Assembly (NCBI GenBank): GCA_005881885.1
Contig: VBDX01000131.1
Location: 31,352 to 95,351, forward strand
Direction of reading: 5' to 3'
From: Chloroflexota bacterium
GTDB lineage: Bacteria; Chloroflexota; Limnocylindria; P2-11E
Length of the DNA stretch: 64,000 nucleotides
Under the pieces are notes generated by a model. The model was not told the DNA's origin and did no database searches. It saw only the letters and a list, made by a program, of their open reading frames with translations. The translations under genes were made by a program, and so were the position numbers. Position 1 is the first letter of the stretch. Each line of letters opens with the position of its first letter. Positions 21,463 through 30,932 of the stretch are shown here, one piece after another.

Positions 21463-22878
21463 ATGCGTGCCGGCCGCGCGATGACGATCGCGCTGGTGTT
21501 CGGCGCCCTCCTGGCTGGCACTCAGCCGGCTTCCGCCGACGACCCGCTCACCGAAGCGCTAAAGCGCAAGCAGGAGCTCGAGCGCGCCGTCCAGGTCTCG
21601 CGCGCCAACACCGCACGCTACCAGGCCGCGGCCAACCAGTTCCAGACGGTCATCAGCCAAACGAATGCGCGGATCGCGGAGCTCGCGGCGAAGGAGGACG
21701 CGGCGCAGTCCGAGGCCGACGAGCTCTTCTACGAGATCCAGATCGCCGAGGAGCAGCTCGCGCTCGTCACGTTCCAGCTCGATGAGACCCGCGCGCTCGC
21801 GGATTCGCTGAACGCGCAGGCCGCCGAAGAGACCAAGCAGCTCGCGACGCGCGAGGCCTTGTACGCGCGTCACTTAAGAACCACGTACCGGCAGGCTCTG
21901 ATCAGTCCGCTCGAGATGCTTCTCTCGTCGTCGTCGCTCACCGAGTTCGCGAACCGTCTCCAGGCGATGATCTTCATCAACCGTCAGGACGTTCAGCTGG
22001 CGAGCGAGATCCGGGGACTTCGCGCGGACACACAGAGCAAGCAGAACGAGGCCTCGGCGAAAGAGAAGGAGATCCTCGGCCTCGGCGATCAGATCACGAC
22101 CCAGCGGAGGCTCCTCGCCGCCGAGAAGGACCGCTACGACAAGCTCGTCGCCGAGGCGCAGGCGGCGATCGGCGAGCAGGCCGACACGCGAGCCGGCGCC
22201 GCCGCGAACAAGCAGAACGCTCAGGGCCAAGTCGTTCAGTCGAAGGGCCAGACCGTCGAGCTCCAGCGCCAGCTCAACGACGCCGAGGCGCGGTACGAGA
22301 TGCTCGCCGCGGCCGCCGCCGGCGGATGCGGGTGCGGCGCCTTCACCGGGTCGAAGCTCGCGATGTGGCCCCTCAGTGGTCCGATCACCTCACCATTCGG
22401 TCCGCGGTGGGGCGGATTCCACAACGGCATCGACATCGCCGCACCCAAGTACACGGCCATCCGCGCCGCTTCGCTCGGCAAGGTGGTCACGGTGGGGCGC
22501 CCGTATCTCGCGTACGGGGATACCGCGGTCGTCGTGATCATCGCGCACGGCTCGAACTTCTCGACGCTCCACGGCCACCTCGACGATTCCCGCTGGCCTA
22601 TCGTGCGGGTCGGACAGGTGGTATCGGCAGGTCAGATCATCGCGTATGTGGGTATGACCGGATTCACCACCGGACCGCACCTGCACGGGCTCAGGGCTGG
22701 TGGATGCTCGCTCGGCGACGTGAAGTCGCCTCGCTCGCGTTCTCGCGCCCAACCATCCCCGTTTCCAGGCATCTCTTTATGCGACCGCGCTTACGTTGAC
22801 GCGGTCGAGCCGCCGTGTGAGCATCAGGAGCGAAAGAAAGGAGGTGATGTGGAGTGGGCGATGCCAGTGGGAATCTAA
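21463..22878 (+). CDS. Coiled-coil M23 metallopeptidase (EnvC/RipC-like), C-terminus diverges after HLH
   Basis: Signal peptide, coiled coil, PFGPRWGGFHNGIDIAAP, TTGPHLH; expected FE... tail missing. Confidence 0.85.
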   Translation: MRAGRAMTIALVFGALLAGTQPASADDPLTEALKRKQELERAVQVSRANTARYQAAANQFQTVISQTNARIAELAAKEDAAQSEADELFYEIQIAEEQLALVTFQLDETRALADSLNAQAAEETKQLATREALYARHLRTTYRQALISPLEMLLSSSSLTEFANRLQAMIFINRQDVQLASEIRGLRADTQSKQNEASAKEKEILGLGDQITTQRRLLAAEKDRYDKLVAEAQAAIGEQADTRAGAAANKQNAQGQVVQSKGQTVELQRQLNDAEARYEMLAAAAAGGCGCGAFTGSKLAMWPLSGPITSPFGPRWGGFHNGIDIAAPKYTAIRAASLGKVVTVGRPYLAYGDTAVVVIIAHGSNFSTLHGHLDDSRWPIVRVGQVVSAGQIIAYVGMTGFTTGPHLHGLRAGGCSLGDVKSPRSRSRAQPSPFPGISLCDRAYVDAVEPPCEHQERKKGGDVEWAMPVGI

Positions 22879-23005
22879 AGACCCAGGCCGGCTCACTTCA
22901 GCCTTTCGGAATGCATCCAACTGAGGTGATCGCAAGCTAAAGCCTCGGGTCTTTGGTGACCCCGGCAACAAGGAGCGGCGGCAGCGATGCCGCCGCTCTT
23001 CGTTT
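22835..23005 (+). promoter_or_regulatory. Putative structured leader/attenuator upstream of smpB
   Basis: AGAAAGGAGGTGAT (22835-22848), mini-ORF VEWAMPVGI* (22849-22878), AAAGACCC...GGGTCTTT stem (22877-22954), alternative GGGTC...GACCC (22947-22962), GC hairpin. Confidence 0.45.
22974..23005 (+). terminator. Putative intrinsic terminator upstream of smpB
   Basis: AGCGGCGGC-AGCGAT-GCCGCCGCT then TCTTCGTTTCTT. Confidence 0.7.
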
Positions 23006-23027
23006 CTTCACCCTAGTCTCCCGTCTC

Positions 23028-23525
23028 ATGCCAGCCCGTAAGACCGAAGCGGCACCCCCGCAAGACCGCGAAACCCTTCTCGCCGATAACCGGAAGGCGC
23101 GCTTCGACTACGACATCGAGCGACGCCTCGAGGCGGGGATCGCCCTGCGCGGGACGGAGATCAAATCCCTCCGTGCCGGCCACGCGAACCTCCGCGACGG
23201 ATACGCGCGTGTGGAGCGAGGCGAGGTCTGGCTACGGAACGTGCATATCGCCCCCTGGGCGAACTCCGCGTACACCAATCACGATCCGCTTCGGCCGCGG
23301 AAGCTCCTATTGCACAAGGACGAGATCGGGCAGCTCGTGGGCACGGTCGCCCAGAAGGGCTACACCCTAGTCCCGCTGCGGATGTACACGAAGAACGGCC
23401 GCGCCAAGGTCGAGCTCGGCGTCGCGCGCGGCCGCAAACGGTACGACAAGCGGCAGATCATCAAGGAGCGGGAGGCCGCGCGCGAGATGGATGTCGCCAT
23501 CCGCCGGAGGGTGGGCCGGGGCTAG
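23028..23525 (+). CDS. smpB: SsrA-binding protein SmpB
   Basis: NRKARFDYDIERRLEAGIALRGTEIKSLR...KRYDKRQIIKEREAAREM. Confidence 0.97.
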   Translation: MPARKTEAAPPQDRETLLADNRKARFDYDIERRLEAGIALRGTEIKSLRAGHANLRDGYARVERGEVWLRNVHIAPWANSAYTNHDPLRPRKLLLHKDEIGQLVGTVAQKGYTLVPLRMYTKNGRAKVELGVARGRKRYDKRQIIKEREAAREMDVAIRRRVGRG

Positions 23526-24394
23526 TCGCGGCGCTGGAAGGCGCGGACCGCCACGAGCAGCATCACCCCGCCGAACGCGAGCACGATCCCCGCTTCGACC
23601 GGGATCGCGAGCGTCCGGTCGAAGATGTTGATCGCGAACCGCTCGACGGGGAACCCCGATGAGCCGAGGAGCACGCGACGGATCGGATCGATCCCGTACG
23701 ACGCCGGGTTGAGCCGGGTCAGGACGGTCATCCAGCCGGGAAGGCCGACGAGCGGGAACAGCGCTCCAGACAGAAAGAACATCGGCATCATCAGGAAGTT
23801 CATCACGACCTGAAATCCCTGCATCGAGCGCATGAACGACGCGAGCGCGACGCCCATCGCGGACAGGCCGAACGCGAGCACGAACGTCAGCACGACGACC
23901 TGAGCGATCACCAGAGGGGCGAGCGTCACGCCGACGAACGGCGCCAGCACCAGCAGGATGAGCCCCTGGACCATCGCCTGGGTAGCCCCGCCCAGAGTCT
24001 TGCCGACCGCGATCGCCGCTCGGTCGATCGGCGCGACGAGGAGCTCGCGCATGAAGCCGAACTCGCGGTCCCACACGATCGACATGGCGCCGAAGATCGC
24101 TGTGAACAGCACCGACATGCTGATCACACCCGGGTAGATGAACTGGGTGTAGCTGACGCCCGGGCCGCCCGCGGTGCCGGCGCCGAACCCGCCGCCGAGC
24201 GAGGACGCGAGACCTGTCCCGAAGATGACCAGATACAGCAGCGGCTGGGCCAGCGACGCCCCGACCCGCGCTCGATCCCGCCAGTAGCGGATGATGTCGC
24301 GCCACCACACGATGTAGACCGCGCCGAGGAAGCCGCCGCCCAGGCCGCGCAGCGGAGCGACCGCCGCCGTTGTGCGTTGTGCGGCCGTCGTCAT
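23522..24394 (-). CDS. ABC-2 type transporter permease (drug exporter)
   Basis: IFGAMSIVWDREFGFMRELLVAPI. Confidence 0.93.
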   Translation of the reverse strand: MTTAAQRTTAAVAPLRGLGGGFLGAVYIVWWRDIIRYWRDRARVGASLAQPLLYLVIFGTGLASSLGGGFGAGTAGGPGVSYTQFIYPGVISMSVLFTAIFGAMSIVWDREFGFMRELLVAPIDRAAIAVGKTLGGATQAMVQGLILLVLAPFVGVTLAPLVIAQVVVLTFVLAFGLSAMGVALASFMRSMQGFQVVMNFLMMPMFFLSGALFPLVGLPGWMTVLTRLNPASYGIDPIRRVLLGSSGFPVERFAINIFDRTLAIPVEAGIVLAFGGVMLLVAVRAFQRRD

Positions 24395-25371
24395 CGGCGA
24401 CCTCCGCGCCACATGCGGCCCATGTTCCGCAGCATGTCCTTTTCGCTCGCGCCCTCGGTACGGATCGCGTGGCCGGTGAGCTTGAGGAAAACATCGTCGA
24501 GGCTGGGCCGACTGAGCGCCACGGAGTCGATGCCCATCGGAAGATCGCGCACCAGTCGGGGCAAGAACGACGCGCCGTCGGGCACCTCGATCCGCAGGGT
24601 GCCGTTCGCCGCAAGTGGTGCGATCCCGAACCGCTCGGCGATCTCCTTCGCCGCGGCCGGCACATCCGCGACCGTCAGCGTGATCACGTCCCCACCGATA
24701 CGAGACTTGAGCTCCGCCGGCGTGCCGAGCGCGACGATCTTGCCCCGGTCGATGATCGCGATGCGGTCGCAAAACTCGGCCTCGTCCATGTAGTGCGTCG
24801 TCATGAAGAGCGTGACGCCCTCGCGACGTCGCAGCTCCTGAAGATAGTCCCAGATGTGCTTGCGGGTCTGGGGATCAAGTCCCAGGGTGGGCTCGTCGAG
24901 GAAGAGCACCTTCGGGTGGTGAAGGACGCCACGCGCGATCTCGAGGCGCCGCTTCATGCCCCCGGAGAAGGTCTTGACGAGTGAAGCGGCGCGATCGGAG
25001 AGCTCAACGACGCGAAGCAGCTCATCGATGCGCTGGCGCCGCAGCGCGCCCGGCACGCCATAGATGCGGCCGTGCAGCTCGAGGTTCTCGCGTGCGGTCA
25101 GCTGGTCGTCGAGCGAGGGATCCTGGAAGACGAGGCCGATACGCGATCGAACGGCCCCCGGGTCATGCGCGACATCGATGCCCGCGACGCGTGCCTCACC
25201 GGCCGTCGGCCGCAGGAGCGTGCAGAGGATGCTGATCGTCGTCGTCTTGCCGGCGCCGTTCGGGCCGAGGAAGCCGAAGACCTCGCCTGGTTCGACTTCG
25301 AGATCGATGCCGCGGACCGCCTCGAGATCGCCGTACGTCTTGACAAGGCCGCGAACCTCGATGACGCCCAC
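24391..25371 (-). CDS. Daunorubicin-resistance-type ABC ATPase
   Basis: GPNGAGKTTTISIL, FSGGMKRRLEIA. Confidence 0.95.
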   Translation of the reverse strand: MGVIEVRGLVKTYGDLEAVRGIDLEVEPGEVFGFLGPNGAGKTTTISILCTLLRPTAGEARVAGIDVAHDPGAVRSRIGLVFQDPSLDDQLTARENLELHGRIYGVPGALRRQRIDELLRVVELSDRAASLVKTFSGGMKRRLEIARGVLHHPKVLFLDEPTLGLDPQTRKHIWDYLQELRRREGVTLFMTTHYMDEAEFCDRIAIIDRGKIVALGTPAELKSRIGGDVITLTVADVPAAAKEIAERFGIAPLAANGTLRIEVPDGASFLPRLVRDLPMGIDSVALSRPSLDDVFLKLTGHAIRTEGASEKDMLRNMGRMWRGGRR

Positions 25372-25374
25372 CGC

Positions 25375-26928
25375 TTAGTCCCCGAACGCCGGTACGGTCT
25401 CGGCCTCGGGCTGTGGCGCACGAGCGGTGCGGCCGCGGATCGGGACCTCCTGAAGGAATAGCGAGAGAACGACGGCCAGCCCGGCGACGCCGGCAGCTAT
25501 GAGGAAGATGTCGTGCAGGGAGGAGGCGAGCGCGCTCCGGATCGCGACGAGCACCGGCGGCGGGATCCGCTGCATGACGGCGGGATCGAAGATCGCCTGC
25601 GCGTTACCGTTGGCCGGAATCGCGCCCGCAAACTGCGGCGGGATCGAAGCGACGATCTTCTGCGTGAGCTCATGGGAGAGCACCGCACCGAGGATGGCAA
25701 CGCCCACGGTGCTTCCGATGTTCCGCCAGAACTGGATCTGGCTCGAGACGACGCCGAGGTACCGAGGGTCGACCGCGCTCTGCGTCGCGTTCAGATAGAG
25801 CGGCATGCCGACCCCAACGCCGAGCCCGACGAGCACGAGGTCGCGCACGACCTCGATCTCGGGACTACCGACCGTGACCTGCGAGAGCAGGTACAGACCG
25901 ATCACCAGGAGCACTGCGCCGACCGTCCCGAGGTACCGGTAGCGACGCATGCGAACCATGAGCTGGCCGGTGATGAGGCTTGCGACGATGAGACCGACCA
26001 TGAGCGGGGTGATCAGGAGACCCGAGTTCGTCGCGGGGATGCCGAGGACTCCCTGATAGACGAGCCCAACGAAGAGGATCGCGCCGAACATGGCGAATCC
26101 GAGGAGAAAACCGATCGCGGTGGAAACTGCGAACGTCGGGTTCTTCCAGAGGTCGAATGGGACGACCGGGTGCGGGTCACGCCGTTCGATGACGAAGAAG
26201 ATCACGCCCATGACGGCCGCGATGAGAAGCAATCCGATCACCTCGGGAGAGGTGAAATCGTGGTCACGCGTGATCGAGAGCGCGATCAGAAGCGGCACGA
26301 GCGTCGCGGCGAGGGCGAACGCGCCGGCGAAGTCGATGTCGCGCCAAGAGGCCGCGTGGCGCACCGAGGGGAGCGTGAGGAACACGACGACGATGGCGAG
26401 GATGCCGACCGGGACGTTGACGTAGAAGACCCAGCGCCAGCTGAGATTGTCGGTGAGATAGCCACCGACGACGGGACCGACGACCGAGGCGATGCCGAAG
26501 ATCCCGGCAAAGACGCCCTGCAGCCTGGCGCGCTGGGCCGGCGAGTAGAGATCGGCGATGGTAGCGAACACGCTCGCGAAGAGAACGCCGCCGAAGATTC
26601 CCTGAAGCGCGCGGAACGCGACGAGCTCGGCCATGTTTTGCGCTTGACCGCAGAGAGCCGATGCGATGACGAAGCCGATCATTCCGGCGAGAAGGAAGGG
26701 CTTCCGGCCGAAGAGGTCGCCGAGCTTTCCGGCGATCGGCGTCAGGATGGTCGAGGTCACCAGATACGCCGTGGCGACCCACGCGAAGTAGTCCAGCCCG
26801 TTTAGCTCGGCGACGATGCGGGGGAGGGCCGTGCCGACGATGGTCTGGTCGAGCGCGGCGAGGAAAAGCGCGAGCGCCACTCCGACCGTCGCCAGGATGC
26901 GGGCGCTGCGAGTCATTTCAGCGGGCAT
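25375..26928 (-). CDS. MFS DHA2-family multidrug exporter
   Basis: LDQTIVGTALPRIVAEL, GKLGDLFGRKPFLL, 14-TM size. Confidence 0.94.
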   Translation of the reverse strand: MPAEMTRSARILATVGVALALFLAALDQTIVGTALPRIVAELNGLDYFAWVATAYLVTSTILTPIAGKLGDLFGRKPFLLAGMIGFVIASALCGQAQNMAELVAFRALQGIFGGVLFASVFATIADLYSPAQRARLQGVFAGIFGIASVVGPVVGGYLTDNLSWRWVFYVNVPVGILAIVVVFLTLPSVRHAASWRDIDFAGAFALAATLVPLLIALSITRDHDFTSPEVIGLLLIAAVMGVIFFVIERRDPHPVVPFDLWKNPTFAVSTAIGFLLGFAMFGAILFVGLVYQGVLGIPATNSGLLITPLMVGLIVASLITGQLMVRMRRYRYLGTVGAVLLVIGLYLLSQVTVGSPEIEVVRDLVLVGLGVGVGMPLYLNATQSAVDPRYLGVVSSQIQFWRNIGSTVGVAILGAVLSHELTQKIVASIPPQFAGAIPANGNAQAIFDPAVMQRIPPPVLVAIRSALASSLHDIFLIAAGVAGLAVVLSLFLQEVPIRGRTARAPQPEAETVPAFGD

Positions 26929-27397
26929 TGGCGGTCTCCTTGGTCATGGCATCGATCGATTCGTTCAGGTCCGTCAGGGCGGCACGCAGACGTGCGCGCT
27001 TGTCGGCGGGGACGCGTGCGAGTAGGGCGGCCACGCCCCGCTTCATGACCTCGCCGTACTTGTCCAGCTCACGGCGTCCCTGAGCGGTCAGCTCGACGAG
27101 CACGACCCGCCGATCTTCCGAGTCCTCGAGGCGACGGACGAAACCGTCGCGCGAGAGCGAATCGACGAGCTCGGTCAGCGCGGGGGCCGTCATCGCGCAC
27201 CGTTGCGCGAGATCGCCGCTCCGCATGGCGCGCTCGCGAAGCTGCCACATGACACTGGCGCGATTCGCCGACACGTGGCTGTGCTCGCGGCTCGCGGCCG
27301 TGGCCATCTTCACAATGCGCAGGGTGTCCAGGAGAAGCCCCGCGAGCTCGAGGTCCTCGGCCTTCGCGGGGGGATGACGCTCGATCAACGCAGTCAT
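26918..27397 (-). CDS. MarR family transcriptional regulator
   Basis: wHTH: CAMTAPALTELVDSLSRDGFVRRLEDSEDRRVVLVELTAQG. Confidence 0.93.
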   Translation of the reverse strand: MTALIERHPPAKAEDLELAGLLLDTLRIVKMATAASREHSHVSANRASVMWQLRERAMRSGDLAQRCAMTAPALTELVDSLSRDGFVRRLEDSEDRRVVLVELTAQGRRELDKYGEVMKRGVAALLARVPADKRARLRAALTDLNESIDAMTKETANAR

Positions 27398-27505
27398 TAC
27401 GCTTCGGGCTCCAAATAGTTAGGTCGCCGAAATGTAAGGGACCCGTAGCAACAACGCAAGCTTTCTGGACTGCATCGTCTGACGCAGAAGCGCGCGAGCG
27501 TGCGG

Positions 27506-27802
27506 CTAGCCGGCGCCGGACTCCACGAAGGGCTGCTCGATGTCGGCCGCGAAGAACTTCGTGCCGCCGCACGTCGGGCACCGCGAGGGTGCATCGGTCC
27601 CGTGCACGACGGTCCCACAGGCCTCGCAGCGGAAATGCTTCTGGCCGCCCTTGGCGGGGATGACCGCCGGTGACTCCGCGAGCAGCTGGCGGATCTGCCC
27701 GAGCTCGCTCGCCACGTGCAAAGGCTCGATACCCGCGCCAGTCTGGTCCGCCTCGACGAGGCGGTTCATGAGCGCGTCCAGGCGCTCGAGAGCTTCCTTC
27801 AC
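27506..27802 (-). CDS. Small zinc-ribbon protein
   Basis: CEACGTVVHGTDAPSRCPTCGG. Confidence 0.7.
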   Translation of the reverse strand: MKEALERLDALMNRLVEADQTGAGIEPLHVASELGQIRQLLAESPAVIPAKGGQKHFRCEACGTVVHGTDAPSRCPTCGGTKFFAADIEQPFVESGAG

Positions 27803-27893
27803 GACCGGCCTCCCCTGTGGACGACAGGATAAAGCGCTCCACATGCAGGCACGCGCACCGCTTGCGGCGCGCGTGGCCGATGAGCGCTTCGCG

Positions 27894-28430
27894 CTATGCG
27901 GCCGTGCTGGCCTTCGAGGCCTCGGCCGCGATCCGGCGCGACCCGATCAGGTACGCGACCACGCCGATCACGAGGACAACCGCGTATGCGCCGGCACCAA
28001 AGGTCGGTAGGCCGAGCGCCCGATCGAGCGAATACGGACCCGGATCAGCGACTCCGCTGATCGCGGCGATGGCGCCGAGCGTGAACGGGAACTCGATACC
28101 ACCCTTGGAGTTCCAAAATCCCTTCGCCCAGTGAGCGCGCGCGATGGCCACGCCCATCTGGATCGTGAGCGCCGCGGCGACCAGAGGGACGAGGAAACCG
28201 AGCGCGAACGCGATGCCACCCGCGAGCTCCGCGAACGCGGAAACGTACGCCCAGAAGACCGGCGGCCGCATGCCCATACGGGTGATGCCTTGCGTCCAAC
28301 CCGCGAGGCCAGGCCCGCCCCACACCCCGAGGACTTTCTGTGCGCCGTGAGCCGCCATCACAAGGCCGACGACGCCGCGGGCGAGGGCGAGAGCGAGATC
28401 GGTGGAGATGACGAATGTGCTGAAGGTCAT
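27894..28430 (-). CDS. DoxX family membrane protein
   Basis: ARGVVGLVMAAHGAQKVLG...ELAGGIAFALGFLVPLVA. Confidence 0.88.
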   Translation of the reverse strand: MTFSTFVISTDLALALARGVVGLVMAAHGAQKVLGVWGGPGLAGWTQGITRMGMRPPVFWAYVSAFAELAGGIAFALGFLVPLVAAALTIQMGVAIARAHWAKGFWNSKGGIEFPFTLGAIAAISGVADPGPYSLDRALGLPTFGAGAYAVVLVIGVVAYLIGSRRIAAEASKASTAA

Positions 28431-28544
28431 CGGGATGATCCTCCTTCTTGGATTTTCCCGGCGGGATAACGCGCGCTACAACGAACGTATTCCCATTCAA
28501 CGGCTCGCTCGCCCGTCCGCTCGAGCGCCGTATCGTGCGTCCCG

Positions 28545-28931
28545 GTGAAGCTCGACCACGTCGTGATCTCGGTGAGCGATTTCATCCGCGCGAACGCTTT
28601 CTATAGAGACGTGCTCGGTGTCGAGATCGTAGAGATCGATGAGCGCCTCGCCTACCGCATCGGCGAGCAGCAGCTCAATGTGCATGGCCCGGGCGTTCGT
28701 CCGGCGATGGTCGCGCGTGTGCCGGTGGCGCCTGGGAACAGCGACTTGTGCTTCGAATGGGACGGCCCGATCGCCGGCGCGGTCGAACACCTGCATAGGC
28801 ACGGCGTTGCGATCGAGGCCGGACCGATGACCCGGGGTGGGCGACGGGGGCGCGGGACGAGCGTGTACTTCCGCGATCCCGACGGAAGCCTGCTCGAGTT
28901 CATTTCGTACGAGGGCACAACTCTGCGCTAG
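28545..28931 (+). CDS. VOC/glyoxalase family protein
   Basis: MKLDHVVISVSDFIRANAFYRDVLG...YFRDPDGSLLEFISY. Confidence 0.92.
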   Translation: MKLDHVVISVSDFIRANAFYRDVLGVEIVEIDERLAYRIGEQQLNVHGPGVRPAMVARVPVAPGNSDLCFEWDGPIAGAVEHLHRHGVAIEAGPMTRGGRRGRGTSVYFRDPDGSLLEFISYEGTTLR

Positions 28932-29641
28932 CCGGACGCGCCGGGTCCGATCCGCCGTGCGAACTCGACCACAGCACCCACGAGCTCCGGGAATCGCTCC
29001 GGTTCGAGGCCGTGCGTGCGACAGAGAATGTCGCCGCGCTGCACCTCCCACGTCAGCGGAAGGTGCGGCGCGAGATCGACCAGCCACGCCATGAGGTCGA
29101 CGTCGAGGAGCGCGGTCGCGAAGCCCCGTTCCGGGGACGACACCCGGTATCTCGCGTTGAAGTCTCCCCACTCGAGCTGGACCCGCTCCGGCGCGACGTG
29201 CACGTCCGGCAGCATCGAGGCCGGCTCGATCACGACGTGCGGGCGATGCCCGCCGATGGCTCCGACCGCGCAGGCATAACGGACCGGCTCAGACCGTAGT
29301 GCGCGGTAGTCCGCAGTTCCATCAGGATGCTGGGTGCCGCTGTCCACCTGCTGGATGTATAGGAAATCGAGCGCGGTGACGGGAACTCCGCCGATCGTCC
29401 CCGTCATGACGTTCTCGCAGGTCTGCTCGATGCCGCGTGAGAAGAGCTCGAAAGGAAAGGCCTGTCCGATCGATCCCGGGTAGGCCGGGTCACCGCGCGA
29501 GAATTGCAGACCGAGCATGCGTGCGGCTCGCTCCATGCGATCTGCGCGGCTGAGCTCGCGGCGTACAAGACGCAGGTAGAGCGGGGCCACCGCCGCGAGG
29601 CCCGCGCCGAGCACGATGATCACGAGCGCGAGTAGCGGCAT
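28928..29641 (-). CDS. Hypothetical membrane-anchored protein (DUF3137-like)
   Basis: N-terminal TM; start placed at ATG 29641 because the longer ORF overlaps ssrA. Confidence 0.6.
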   Translation of the reverse strand: MPLLALVIIVLGAGLAAVAPLYLRLVRRELSRADRMERAARMLGLQFSRGDPAYPGSIGQAFPFELFSRGIEQTCENVMTGTIGGVPVTALDFLYIQQVDSGTQHPDGTADYRALRSEPVRYACAVGAIGGHRPHVVIEPASMLPDVHVAPERVQLEWGDFNARYRVSSPERGFATALLDVDLMAWLVDLAPHLPLTWEVQRGDILCRTHGLEPERFPELVGAVVEFARRIGPGASG

Positions 29642-29773
29642 GACGGCGACTTTAGATGGCCCACGGTCGCGTTTAGCCGCTTCGCGGTCCCTTTGTAGGC
29701 GCTTCGCGCCTTCCAGAACATCGTCGGCCGGCCGGAGTGAGCTGCGGCTCCCTCCGCCGGCCTCCTCGTCCTG

Positions 29774-30125
29774 TGGAGATGGGGGAGGGTCGAACTCCCC
29801 GTCCAAGGCCTGCGCGCGGATCGCGTCTACGAGCGTAGTCGGCGATTTTTTTCTCGCGGAATGAGGCGCGCACCGACACGCTCCTCGTTCTCGCCAGGCC
29901 GTGGATCTTTGGCCCGCCTACCGGCCGCTCGGCGGGCCGCAGCTCCGCTGATGGCGCCCTTCCCGGCCCGCGGAGCGGGGACCGGGAGGACGTCTCACTG
30001 ACTAGGCAGCGAGAGCGTAAGAAGTGTTGGCAGTTGTCTGCCTGCCGTTCGGATTAACGAGGAGGAACGGCGTTCCTCGGCTCGCGGCGGTCCGTTTGCG
30101 TGCCCTGTCGAAACCACGCATCCCC
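29774..30125 (-). ncRNA. ssrA: tmRNA, tag ANTSYALAA
   Basis: 5' GGGGATGCGTGGTTTCGACAGGG; tag GCC AAC ACT TCT TAC GCT CTC GCT GCC TAG (30031-30002); 3' GGGGAGTTCGACCCTCCCCCATCTCCA; acceptor GGGGAUG/CAUCUCC with G3-U70. Confidence 0.96.
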
Positions 30126-30173
30126 GTGTCCGCTATCGCGCCCGGTTTCCCGGGCAAGACAATTGTACGGCTA

Positions 30174-30932
30174 ATGAAGTACTCGGGAAGCGTTTGGACC
30201 CTGGTGTGTGCCGTCTTCCTTGCGGCGTGTTCGTCCACGTCGACGCCCCCGCGATCGGCGAGCCCGGTGCTCGCGGCGGCGGCGAGCCCGACGACGCCCG
30301 TACCTTCGCCAGCCGCGTCATCTGCTGCGCCCGCGGTGCGGTACGTCGCGATCGGTGCATCCGACAGCGTCGGCGTCGGCGCGTCGGATCCGGTGAGGGG
30401 CTCGTGGCCGGCTCGGATCGCGGCGCGCCTGCCGGCGGGCTCCGCGTACGTGAACCTCGGGGTCTCAGGATCGATCGCACTGCAGGCGAGTCGCGAACAG
30501 CTACCCGGCGCGATCGCGCAGCGACCGACCGTGGTCACGATCTGGCTGGCCGTCAACGATCTCAACGCGACGATCGATCGGGCGTCGTACGCCGATGCGC
30601 TCGGCGGTATCGTCGACGCTCTCGTGCAGCGCAGCGACGCGGCGATCTTCGTCGGCAATGTTCCCGACCTCCGGACCGTCCCGGTCTACGCGAGCGTCGA
30701 CAAGCTCGTCCTCCTGGTGCGCATCAACGCATACAACGACGCCATCGCCGAGATCGCCGCGCGCAGCCCGACACGCATCTTCGTGGTCGACCTGTTCACT
30801 GGGAGCGCCGATCTCGTGTCGACGGCGACCGTCGCGCAGGACGGATTCCATCCATCCGATGCGGGCTATCAGCTGATCGCGGACCGCTTCGCGAACGCGA
30901 TGCGCGCGAAGGGCGTGCCCCTGCGGAGCTAG
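30174..30932 (+). CDS. Lipoprotein SGNH/GDSL hydrolase
   Basis: Lipobox FLAACSS, GASDSVGVGAS, DGFHPSDAGYQLIAD; start ATG 30174. Confidence 0.85.
   Translation: MKYSGSVWTLVCAVFLAACSSTSTPPRSASPVLAAAASPTTPVPSPAASSAAPAVRYVAIGASDSVGVGASDPVRGSWPARIAARLPAGSAYVNLGVSGSIALQASREQLPGAIAQRPTVVTIWLAVNDLNATIDRASYADALGGIVDALVQRSDAAIFVGNVPDLRTVPVYASVDKLVLLVRINAYNDAIAEIAARSPTRIFVVDLFTGSADLVSTATVAQDGFHPSDAGYQLIADRFANAMRAKGVPLRS

Noticed and set aside
22689-22975. Possibility that this region near smpB is ssrA, SRP RNA, RNase P RNA or a c-di-GMP riboswitch
   Set aside because: None of the conserved motifs of those RNAs could be found; ssrA is clearly at 29774-30125.
29642-29806. N-terminal extension of the DUF3137-like ORF into ssrA
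   Set aside because: Overlaps the tmRNA 3' end; ATG 29641 gives a sensible TM start.
30024-30173. N-terminal extension of the SGNH hydrolase ORF to 30024
   Set aside because: It overlaps the tmRNA gene on the opposite strand; a good lipoprotein signal starts at ATG 30174.
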